Made by a program: the position numbers and the translations under genes
In this document: piece after piece, positions 24,880-33,019 of the stretch
Numbering within the stretch: the stretch's first letter is position 1
How the letters are laid out: each line of letters starts with the position of its first letter
Source: Streptomyces griseoaurantiacus
GTDB taxonomy: Bacteria; Actinomycetota; Actinomycetes; Streptomycetales; Streptomycetaceae
Assembly (NCBI GenBank): GCA_014656015.1
Contig: BNBP01000006.1
Location: 1 to 64,000, forward strand
Reading direction: 5' to 3'
DNA length: 64,000 nucleotides
The notes under the pieces: generated by a model
What the model was told of the DNA's origin: nothing
The model's database searches: none
What the model saw: the letters and a program-made list of their open reading frames with translations, nothing else

Positions 24880-25395
24880 TGAAGTACCCGACGGGACCCA
24901 GGATGCTGGTCAGATTGTGAAAGCCCCGGGATCCGAAGGTCACAGGTGGGGCGGGCCAGGAGCTGGATCCGCAGTAGTACTACGGCCTCGACGAGGTCGC
25001 CTACCAGGGCCTGCGCTCGAACGTCCAGGTGCCGGTCCTCGCGCTCGCGGCGCTCGCGGGGCCGGCGCACTCCTTCCAGCACATGCCCGAAGCGGTCGTC
25101 CGCCGGGACGGCTACCCGGACCTCGAGGTCGACCTCTGCGCCATCGGCGACGGCCGGATCGTCATCGGCGAAGCCAAGATCAGTGATCGTCTCGAACCGA
25201 CGAAACGCGAGGAAGCGCGGCGTTGCGCCGCCCTCAAGGGCCTGATCGACGAGCTCAGCGCGGACGAGTTCGTGATGGCCACCACCGGCACCGCGTGGGA
25301 CCGGAGGACCGAGACCCTGGTGAACGAGAAGATCGCGCCAGCGGCCAAGGTCACCTGTGCCTACCAACCTGCGCTGACATCCAGCGCCGCTGCAG
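24880..25395 (+). pseudogene. Relic of a PD-(D/E)XK-type nuclease-like C-terminal domain
   Basis: Pieces in two frames read EVPDGTQDAGQIVKAP, GSEGHRWG, then ELDPQ, an in-frame TAG at about 24,976, YYGLDEVAYQGLRSNVQVPV, HMPEAVVRRDGYPDLEVDLC, IGDGRIVIGEAKISDRLEP, and ADEFVMATTGTAWDRRTE. The D-x(n)-GEAK arrangement is the core of PD-(D/E)XK nucleases. It has no start, contains a stop and a frame change, and is cut at its 3' side by the transposase fragment. It was probably the end of a much larger protein. The parent family is unknown to me. Confidence 0.6.
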
Positions 25396-25599
25396 CAGTT
25401 CCAGGCCGTTCCCCCTCCATACTCCTGGGCCTGCGCTCCAGCCCTCTGCCGTCGAAGCGCCGTATCCGGTGATCGGCGGCAGCAACGGGCGGAGCAGACA
25501 GACAGAGCCCGCCCTGTCCGTCACGAGCAGCGCGGCGGCAGCGACACCAAGGGCACTCCCTGGCAGCGTAAGCAACGAGTGTTCAAGGTCATGGGGGAA
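25396..25599. other. Junction between nuclease relic and IS fragment
   Basis: About 200 bases with no recognisable coding content; it must contain the 5' breakpoint of the transposase fragment. No clear target-site duplication or inverted repeat was found by eye. Confidence 0.4.
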
Positions 25600-26400
25600 C
25601 TTCACCGACGGGATCGGGCACCGGGAGAAGTGGCGCTTGGCCCTGGACACCATCGATGAGCTGGCGGGATGGGGTCTGGTGCCTCCGGTTGTGGTGGCCG
25701 ACGCCGGCTACGGACAGAACGCCGACTTCCGCGACGGACTGGAACATCGCAGCATCGACTACGTGGTGGCGATCCGCTCGGACGTGACCGCCCACCCGTA
25801 CGAGGCACGGCCCACCGCCCCGCGGTGGTCGGGCAACGGCCGCAAGCCCCAGCCCCGCTACCGCGGCAGGCCGACCCCGGTGGCCGCGCTGGCAGCCGGC
25901 CACGGGCGGCATGCCTTCACCGAGGTGACCTGGCGGGAAGGCTCCCGCGGACCGATGCGCTCACACTTCCTGGCACTGCGGGTACGGCCGGCCGGGATCA
26001 AATCCCGACGCCTAGCCCAGGCTGCCGCCCTCGCCGGACACGGCCACTGGGACGGCGTCCTGCCCGAGGTCGCACTGCTGGTCGAATGGCCCGACGGCGC
26101 CCAGGCGCCCACCGGCTACTGGCTGTCCAACCTGTCCGACACCCTCTCCCTCGCCGAACTGGTCCGCCTGGCCAAGATCCGCTGGCGCATCGAGCACGAC
26201 TACCGCGAACTCAAGCACGGCCTCGGCCTGGACCACTTCGAGGGCCGCTCCTGGACGGGCTAGCACCACCACGCCACCCTGGTCACCGTCGCCCACGCCT
26301 TCCTCACCGAACAGTGCCTGGCCCCAAAAGTCGATACAGCGGACTCACCCTCTACCAGATCCTCGACACCATCCAGGACCTGCTGAACTGCTGGACCGGT
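25600..26400 (+). mobile_element. IS701-type transposase, degraded
   Basis: A frame reads IGHREKWRLALDTIDELAGW, VVADAGYGQNADFRDGLEHR, VAIRSDVTAHP, FTEVTWREGSRGPMRSHFLALRVRP, LLVEWPDGAQAPTGYWLSNL and IRWRIEHDYRELKHGLGLDHFEGRSW, the DDE-domain order of IS701/IS4-like elements: second Asp in VADAGYG, Glu in the YREK-like RIEHDYRELK motif. The N-terminal third with the first Asp is missing. A TAG at 26,261 replaces the usual Trp, and HHHATLVTVAHAFLTEQ follows in frame. It is inactive. Confidence 0.88.
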
Positions 26401-26489
26401 ACCTGCACCACCTGCCACCGCCCCCCGCCCAGAACACCCACCACCAGCCATAACCCAAGAATCAGAGCAACCTAACGGAGTCCTACTAG

Positions 26490-27686
26490 TCAGGGAGCCC
26501 AGAGCACCCTCCCGTCCGTGAATGGAAACCTCCGCCGCAGGTAGCCGTCATAGTGCGGAACGGTGAAGGCATATTGCCCGAACCGGGGGGAATAGACCAT
26601 GGCCCGGTTGGTGAGTTCGTCCAGCAGGTCCTCGAGGTTCGTTCCCTCGATGCGCACGGTCGCCGCGAGAGCGTCGAGCGCCACCTGTCCCTTGTCGAAC
26701 TCCGCCATTGCGCGTAGGACCGACAATTGGTCAGGGCTGAGACGGTCGGTACGCACCTGGAAGAAGGCGGAGTCCAGCTCGGCGGAGACCTCGCGCTCGG
26801 CCTGGGCCACGTGGATGCTGGCCACCTCGCCGTTCGGGCTGAGGTTCCACAGCGCCCGACCGTACTCCTGTACGAAGTACGGATAGCCTTCCGTGCGTTC
26901 GTAGACTTGGGCGAGTGCTCCACCGGTGAACTTCAGCGCCCCGTTGACCGGTGTGGTCAGTGCCAGTTCCACCTCGTGCGCGCTCAACTGGCTGACCTGG
27001 GGAAACTTGAACAGCCGCTCGGCATAGGACCGCGCTTCGCCGACCAACTCCGGCAACTGGGGCAATCCCGCACCGACCAGGGTGACCGGAAGTCGGCGCT
27101 GCACCCCGCGGTGCAGGGCCACCACCAGGCTCTCCAGTTCCATCGGGCTGAGGAACTGCAACTCGTCGAAGAGGAAGACAACACCACGCCCGCGCTCGCG
27201 TGCGGCGTCGCCCAGTGCCTGAATGATGTCCGAGAGGTCACGGTCGAGGAACCCGCTGTCCCCGGCCCCCTCCACGGCCTCTGCATCCAGGCCACCGCTC
27301 ACGGAACCGTCGGGTGAGAAGGTGACGCTGAACGACTTGAGTACACCCGCGGCCCGTTTGAACCGGTCACTCCACCGCGCCGACGGGGAGAGATCGAGCA
27401 GTGCCTGCCGCACGAGACCGTACATGCGCTGTGCGAACTCGTACCGAGGTGAGATTTCCGCCCAGACCGGCACCCATTCCTGGTCCTCGGCGATCCGCTC
27501 GAACTCGTTGAGAAGTACCGTCTTTCCGACCCCACGTAGCCCCGTGATCAGCATCGACTTCTCGGCGTAACCGTTGGCGAGACGGTCGAGGAGAATCTCG
27601 TAGTCTTCGAGGAACGCGTCCCGTCCCACCAGAGCCGGTGGCGCCGCTCCGGCGTTCGGTGTGAACGGATTGGTTCGCTTGTCCAA
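26490..27686 (-). CDS. STAND/Orc1-Cdc6-like P-loop ATPase
   Basis: 398 residues. N-terminal NPFTPNAGAAPPALVGRD is the usual entry of archaeal-type/STAND ATPases, then Walker A GLRGVGKT (49-56), Walker B VVFLFDELQ (170-177), a sensor-1-like LPVTLVGAGLPQLPEL, and the GYPYFVQEYGRALW helix. The last 110 residues look like a winged-helix domain (DQLSVLRAMAEFDKGQVALDALA). It starts 25 bases after the helicase stop in the same direction, so they form one operon. These ATPases act as switches or loaders for partner effectors. It could load or gate the helicase; that is inference. Confidence 0.86.
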   Translation of the reverse strand: MDKRTNPFTPNAGAAPPALVGRDAFLEDYEILLDRLANGYAEKSMLITGLRGVGKTVLLNEFERIAEDQEWVPVWAEISPRYEFAQRMYGLVRQALLDLSPSARWSDRFKRAAGVLKSFSVTFSPDGSVSGGLDAEAVEGAGDSGFLDRDLSDIIQALGDAARERGRGVVFLFDELQFLSPMELESLVVALHRGVQRRLPVTLVGAGLPQLPELVGEARSYAERLFKFPQVSQLSAHEVELALTTPVNGALKFTGGALAQVYERTEGYPYFVQEYGRALWNLSPNGEVASIHVAQAEREVSAELDSAFFQVRTDRLSPDQLSVLRAMAEFDKGQVALDALAATVRIEGTNLEDLLDELTNRAMVYSPRFGQYAFTVPHYDGYLRRRFPFTDGRVLWAP

Positions 27687-27711
27687 CGTCTTGCCTTTCG
27701 TTCGGCGTGGG

Positions 27712-30700
27712 TTACGAGGCGAACAGCGGTGGAGGTGCCGGAAGTTCGGCGGCGACCTCTGTCAGAGCCACGTCACTCAGCGTCACCGGGCCGACGGCGG
27801 TCTCGAAAAAGGTCATTACCCGGCGGGCCAGTTCCTGGTCCGGCTCCGAACCGGAGTAGTGCTGCCAGACCCGGTCGATGCGGGCCAAAGCAGCCACGAA
27901 CACCCAGACGGTCATCGCGCTGAGTCCGGCCCGATCAGTGGACCGGAGAGCGTACTCAGCTCCTGGTGAGACCTCGCAGAGCGATACCAGACACCATGAT
28001 TTGTCCTGGTATTCACCCAGTTGAGCTTTGTCGAGGCGGCCCGCGAGCAAGCGGATCCGGACCGTGTCCGGCGCTTCCTCCCGGCGCAGCAACAGGTCGG
28101 CCCGGTCGGCTGAAGAGGCGACGTCCACCGTCAGGCCGAACTCGGCCAGAACCTGTGCCAGTTCCTCCGCACGTGCCTCTAGTGATTGCTTGCGCCACAT
28201 GTCGTCGGCGATGCGTCCGTAGGTCACCGCCCCCTCGACGTCATGCCGGGAGGGGATCTTCTCGTCACGAATGTCCGGCGGCAGTGCCAGGGCTCCGGTG
28301 CGTACGGGAGCTTGTGACATTTGGACCAGTATCTGTGTCCGTTCCTCGGCAGTGAAGCCGAGGTTGGCGTGAGCGCGCTTCTGCTGGGCCGACCGGTTGG
28401 GGTTGGGCTGGGAGAGCGTCTGGAGTACGGAAGCCAGATCGTCGAAGTCGAGCGAGTCCTCCCGCCCGTCCAGCAAGGTGGCGAGTCGCTCCCGATGGAT
28501 CCGCGGCTGGCGCAACCTCAGCATGGGTGCCAGTTGGTAAGGGATCCCGCTCTGCAAACCCTCGGCCATGTTCTTGAGAGCGAGATACTGACCACCGCTG
28601 TTCGGGGAGACCCGCAGTACCTCACTGGCGGCGTTGAGGACGTAGCTGAGCCGCTCACCCAGATCCCTGATGTCTGCCGGGTAGGCCTCGACCTTCCGGG
28701 TCCGGCCGCGCAGTACGGCCTGTGTGTTCATGCTGATACAGGAGATCAGAGGGTTCATCGGGAAGCCTCGCAACCACAGCAGGCCGATGCAGGCCCGCAG
28801 GTGCGAGACGAGTGTGTGGTCGGCGAGCCGACTGGCGTCCAGGCGCACCCGGCCACGTAGGGCCGAGGCGGACTGGCCGTGCCCGACGAACTCGGCGTCG
28901 TCCCCCAGAACGTCGAGAAACTCGGGCGCGCGGAACGAGTCGCGCGCGTCTCGATTGCCGGACGCGAAGGCCCTCACCAGGTTCCAGACCCGATTCCGCA
29001 CCTGGTCCACGAGGTCGGTGTTGTCGTCGTGCGGCAGGCTCAGCCAGCTCAATTCGCGCACGTAGTCGGCCTGTGCGGCAATGGTCAACAGGGTGAGCGG
29101 ACCGGCTCCGTGCAGCGCCGCGTCGGCCACCTCGCGGATGCCGCGGGCGTTGGCGATCGACACGTTGGACAGCGCGACCGTCCGGCCGAGTCCCGTGATC
29201 CGGTACCGCTTGGGATCCTCCGGCGCCGGCCCGATGAGCTGATCCGAGTCCAGAATGTCGATCAGGCCGAAGGAGCTCGGTCGCGGTTTCCCCTCGACGC
29301 TCAGGAGCGAGACGTCGTAGATCCCCTGCATCCGTCGGTCGATGTCGTTCTCCGAGACAGCCGGGGCGTGCCGGCAGATGTCCTGGAGCAGCAGTCGGGC
29401 GAAGCTCCGATCGTCCAGGTTGGACACCACCGACTCCCCGGTGTCATCAGACATCACGAAGTACTCGAAAACCCCATTGAGAGTCGAAAGTTCCTTCTCG
29501 ACCACGCTGTCCAGGGAGTCAGGGACGGCCCGCCCGCGATCCGCCAGCCGACGGCTGAAGAAGGCCACCTGGTCCTCTGACATCCGCAGCGTCCGGGACC
29601 GTTCCGTGTTGCGCTGCACCAGGACGTAGGCCTGCCCCTCAGAGGACATCATCAACCGGCCGCAGCGGCCGAATCGCTGCGCCAGGTCGTGCGGGTCGAG
29701 TAGACGCTCGACGGGGCGCCCGTCCTCGAAGCCGCTGACGCCTTCGGTGATGTCGGCAACGATCACGTAGTCGGCGGGCAGGTTCATGCCGACCGCGAGG
29801 GTGGCGGTGGCCACGATGACCCGGACGATCTTGTCCTTGAAACCCTGCTCGATGATCCGCCGGTGCTCGGGATCAAGCCGTGCGGTGTGGTACATGACGC
29901 CGGTGCTGAGCCCTTCCCGGACGTCCTGAGTCGCGGGCAGGTTCGGTAGCCCGAGGAAAGTCCTGTCGCGTTCGCGAGCCTCCTCCTCCGTCATCACCAG
30001 CCGCCCGAAACGGCCGTAGTAAGGACTGTTCCAAGTAGCGGTCTCCCCCACGCCCAGGTACTCCAGTGCGGCCTGAAGCCCTTGGGTGACCTGCTCGGCA
30101 GCTCTCCTGCTGCTGACGAAGACCAGCAGGCTCTTGCCCTCTTCGATGGCCTGCGGTCGCAGGAGCAGCTCACAGGCCAGAGTGACCGCGTCCCGGTGTG
30201 CCGCCCGCCGCAGGCCGTGTTGCTTGAGAAGTGCGTTGAGCTTTGGTTCACCCAGCGGCGGGTCCCAAGGGGCACCGTCTTCCTCGCCGTCCTGGGAGCG
30301 CCGCCGCCACTTGTCCGGCTGGCTGGCGAGCCGGTCGAGGGACACCGGGCGCTCGTGCGTCGCCACGAAGCCCTCAGCCGGGGTATCGCCCACTCCGATC
30401 CAGGCCCGGAGGTGCTCCGAGGACTTCTGCGTCAGCGTGGCGGACAGACCGATGATGGGCAGTTTCGGGTAGCGGGCTTTGACGATGGTGAGGAGCGACT
30501 CGATGTTGGCTCCGCGCTGTCGCTGGTTGAGGGTCTGCAACTCGTCGACGACGAGCAGCCCGCAGTGGTCCAGGATGCGCAGGCCACCGGCCAGATAGGC
30601 TGCCAGCTTCTCGGGGATGGCCAACACGATGTCGTAGTCGCCGCGGGCGATGTCCTCGTCGTTGTACGGATGGTCCCGGGAGGCCTCGAGCACCTTCCAT

Positions 30701-31737
30701 GCTCTGGAGGACTCCGACTCACCGAAGAAGGCCCGCCACTCCTCGGCGGCCTGGGTGACCAGGGCCTTCGTCGGGAGCAGCACGATGACCTTTTTCCGGT
30801 GCCAGAGCGTGCTGGCGGCCGCGATCCGGCTGAAGTCGGTCTTGCCGCTGGTGGTGGGTCCAATCAGCAGCATCGAAGCTTGGTCGGCCAGGCGACGGCG
30901 CAGTACCGGCAAGCCCGTGCGCCACAACTCGGTCAGCCCGTGCTCATCGATTCCGGGGGGCTCCTTGCCCTGAGCCACCAGCCGGTCTCGGTACTCCTTG
31001 AGCTCTTTGGTCCGTGCCATCAGCTTCTCGGCGATGTCGTCGGGCAACAACCCTTCGAACGGCGTGCTCCACTCAAAGCGGGGATCTTGCCGAGTCTCGC
31101 ACCCCAGTCGGGCGTCGATGGCCGCCGTGAGCCGGCGGAGGGCCGGCACCGAGGACGGAAGCAGCGAAGGCACGGGTATGTCGGAGTGCAGCGCCCGCTC
31201 CACCTCCCGCAGACCCTGCGGCCAGGCCACCTCGCGTATCCAGGCGTTGATGTCACCGTCGAACGGGGAGCCGGTCCATTCGGCGTACAGCCGCGCCCGC
31301 TGCGGTCTCGAGCCCGCTCGGAAGGCGAGAAACCATGCTAAAAGAGGTGCGTCTGTCTCCTGATCCGGACGGAAACTGTTCATCACGTCCCGTAGGGCGG
31401 CGTCCAGGACTTCCGTGAGCAAGAACCGTCCCTGTTGCTCCTGGGTGCGTTTTGATGTGTCGAGGTCCTGCCAGATTCCGAGCGCCGGATCGCCGAGCTG
31501 CTCGAAGAGATGGCTCGTTGACCGGTCGTCCGTGCCGTCGCGCTCCGTGGCGATGAGGATTTCGGCCCCGAGCCGTAGTGCTTCGGCGTAGTGGGTGAAG
31601 CGCCGGACCCATTCAGGGTCGTCGGCCCACTCGGTGATTTCCGCGGCCGTCAGGTTGTTGAATCGTGGGAACTCGATGCGGTCCCACGGAAGTTCGTTCG
31701 GCAACACAGTGGCCCCCCGGTTGTGCTCCCACGTCAT
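27712..31737 (-). CDS. Large Ski2-like DEAD/DEAH-box helicase
   Basis: 1341 residues from ATG 31737 (MTWEHNRGATVL); a TTG four codons upstream is possible. The first 280 residues are a unique alpha-rich region. Helicase motifs: Walker A IGPTTSGKT (about 292-300), LLPTKALV (Ia), LLVVDELQTL (II, about 395-404), GLSATLT (III), LLVFVSSRRAAEQV (IV), ATATLAVGMNLPADYVIV (V), LAQRFGRCGRL (VI). The order and the VGMNLPA motif place it with Ski2/Hel308-like helicases. A 600-residue C-terminal part of unknown fold follows. It is followed by the STAND ATPase gene. The pair sits between transposase scraps, as do many defence modules. No nuclease domain was seen in it. Confidence 0.88.
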   Translation of the reverse strand: MTWEHNRGATVLPNELPWDRIEFPRFNNLTAAEITEWADDPEWVRRFTHYAEALRLGAEILIATERDGTDDRSTSHLFEQLGDPALGIWQDLDTSKRTQEQQGRFLLTEVLDAALRDVMNSFRPDQETDAPLLAWFLAFRAGSRPQRARLYAEWTGSPFDGDINAWIREVAWPQGLREVERALHSDIPVPSLLPSSVPALRRLTAAIDARLGCETRQDPRFEWSTPFEGLLPDDIAEKLMARTKELKEYRDRLVAQGKEPPGIDEHGLTELWRTGLPVLRRRLADQASMLLIGPTTSGKTDFSRIAAASTLWHRKKVIVLLPTKALVTQAAEEWRAFFGESESSRAWKVLEASRDHPYNDEDIARGDYDIVLAIPEKLAAYLAGGLRILDHCGLLVVDELQTLNQRQRGANIESLLTIVKARYPKLPIIGLSATLTQKSSEHLRAWIGVGDTPAEGFVATHERPVSLDRLASQPDKWRRRSQDGEEDGAPWDPPLGEPKLNALLKQHGLRRAAHRDAVTLACELLLRPQAIEEGKSLLVFVSSRRAAEQVTQGLQAALEYLGVGETATWNSPYYGRFGRLVMTEEEARERDRTFLGLPNLPATQDVREGLSTGVMYHTARLDPEHRRIIEQGFKDKIVRVIVATATLAVGMNLPADYVIVADITEGVSGFEDGRPVERLLDPHDLAQRFGRCGRLMMSSEGQAYVLVQRNTERSRTLRMSEDQVAFFSRRLADRGRAVPDSLDSVVEKELSTLNGVFEYFVMSDDTGESVVSNLDDRSFARLLLQDICRHAPAVSENDIDRRMQGIYDVSLLSVEGKPRPSSFGLIDILDSDQLIGPAPEDPKRYRITGLGRTVALSNVSIANARGIREVADAALHGAGPLTLLTIAAQADYVRELSWLSLPHDDNTDLVDQVRNRVWNLVRAFASGNRDARDSFRAPEFLDVLGDDAEFVGHGQSASALRGRVRLDASRLADHTLVSHLRACIGLLWLRGFPMNPLISCISMNTQAVLRGRTRKVEAYPADIRDLGERLSYVLNAASEVLRVSPNSGGQYLALKNMAEGLQSGIPYQLAPMLRLRQPRIHRERLATLLDGREDSLDFDDLASVLQTLSQPNPNRSAQQKRAHANLGFTAEERTQILVQMSQAPVRTGALALPPDIRDEKIPSRHDVEGAVTYGRIADDMWRKQSLEARAEELAQVLAEFGLTVDVASSADRADLLLRREEAPDTVRIRLLAGRLDKAQLGEYQDKSWCLVSLCEVSPGAEYALRSTDRAGLSAMTVWVFVAALARIDRVWQHYSGSEPDQELARRVMTFFETAVGPVTLSDVALTEVAAELPAPPPLFAS

Positions 31738-31874
31738 CAAGCCCGGCAATGTCCTCGACCTGATGTGCCGTCAGTCTGGCACGGAGGGGGATGCGGCGTC
31801 GTGGAGTCGTACAAATCGAGTACATGCGCTCTTGTTGGCCTGCCTCTACGATCGGACCGCCGTTCAAGCTCGGG
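31738..31874. other. Helicase upstream region, probable promoter
   Basis: The 137 bases before the helicase start must hold its promoter. A short inverted repeat GTGCCGTCAGTCTGGCAC (31,769-31,786 approximately) is seen. No gene. Confidence 0.35.
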
Positions 31875-31930
31875 CGGCAGGCATTCGCCGAAGTGACCTG
31901 GCGTGAAGGCTTGGGCAGCCGCCACCGCGA
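31875..31930 (+). mobile_element. Scrap of IS701-type transposase
   Basis: The frame reads RQAFAEVTWREGLGS and then RHRER, matching RHAFTEVTWREGSRG of the larger transposase fragment at about 25,905-25,950. Only about 18 codons are similar. It lies just upstream of the helicase, so the helicase-ATPase operon has transposase remnants on both sides. Confidence 0.65.
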
Positions 31931-32002
31931 ACGGCGTCTCACGGCGAGTGCGGACATGACCCGTTCCCTGCTCTCGGGGACTCCTCCCGAGGACATCCTG
32001 CG

Positions 32003-32767
32003 CTCACCGACGCGCTGACACTTCAGACGGCACTCGGCAGGATCCGGGACCAGCCAGCCGGATGGCACGGCGTGCTCCAGGCCGCCGGGCTGCTGTTCTT
32101 CGCCTTCGCCGGGTACGCGCGCATCGCCACCCTCGGCGAGGAGGTCCGCGACCCGGCCCGCACCATCCCCCTCGCCATCTCGACCGCGCTGGGTATCACC
32201 ATGGTCGTCTACGCCGTCGTCGCCCTCTCGGTCCTGGCCGTGCTCGGCCCCGGCGGGCTCGCCCACTCCACCGCGCTGCTGGCCGACGCGGTCCGCGCGG
32301 CCGGCGTGTCCGCCCTGGCCCCGGTGGTACGCGTCGGTGCGGCCGTGGCGGCGCTCGGCTCCCTGCTCGCGCTGATCCTCGGCGTCTCGCGCACCACGCT
32401 GGCGATGGCCCGCGACCGGCATCTGCCCCACGTCCTGGCCGCCGTGCACCCGCGTTTCCACGTGCCGCACCGCGCCGAACTCGCCGTCGGGACCGTCGTC
32501 GCCGTCATCGCGGCCACCGCCGACGTGCGCGGAGCGATCGGCTTCTCCTCCTTCGGGGTCCTCGTCTACTACGCCGTCGCCAACGCCTCCGCCTGGACCC
32601 TCACACGTGAGGAGGGCCGCCCGCCGAGGATCGTCCCCGTGCTCGGCACGGCCGGCTGTCTCGTCCTGGCCTTCGCACTGCCGAGCGCCTCGGTGCTGTG
32701 GGGTGCGGCGGCGCTCGCGATCGGCGCCGCCGCCTACGGTGCTCGCCGGGTGCTCGCCCGCGGCTGA
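32003..32767 (+). pseudogene. APC-superfamily amino-acid permease, 5' part missing
   Basis: 254 codons of open frame reading LTDALTLQTALGRIRD, then GLLFFAFAGYARIATLGEEV and RDPARTIPLAISTALGI, SRTTLAMARDRHLPHVLAAV and GFSSFGVLVYYAVANASAW. This is the second half (about TM6 to TM12) of an amino-acid/polyamine permease, which should be about 420-480 residues. Upstream of codon CTC 32003 the sequence is unrelated transposon-type DNA and no start with a ribosome site is present. The first half was lost at the island boundary near 31,930-32,000. Not expected to function. Confidence 0.88.
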
Positions 32768-32907
32768 GCGGCCCTCAGGAACGGGGCCCGCCCTTTGCAC
32801 GTCGAAGGCGGCGCTGCGCCTCAAGGCCACCCGCCGCGAAAACCTGCGCCGTGCGTGGAGGCGCACGAACCGGTCACGCGCTCCGCCACCGCTCCCGCAC
32901 CAGCGGG

Positions 32908-32929
32908 ACGGGGGCCGATCGGCCCCCGT
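32908..32929 (+). promoter_or_regulatory. 22-bp perfect palindrome upstream of acyl-CoA synthetase
   Basis: ACGGGGGCCGA followed by its exact complement. It centres 101 bases before the ATG at 33,020. The core GGGGCCGATCGGCCCC shares the GGGCCGA half-site of the DevR-like boxes. Its symmetry makes it a good operator candidate or a short hairpin after the permease remnant. Confidence 0.5.
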
Positions 32930-33019
32930 ACTGCCCCCCGGTCGGCCCCTGGGCGCGAAGGGGGCCCGGCCGGATGCTCGAAGTGCAGGAAGGACGCCAA
33001 CGTCTCGGAGGAGACCGCC

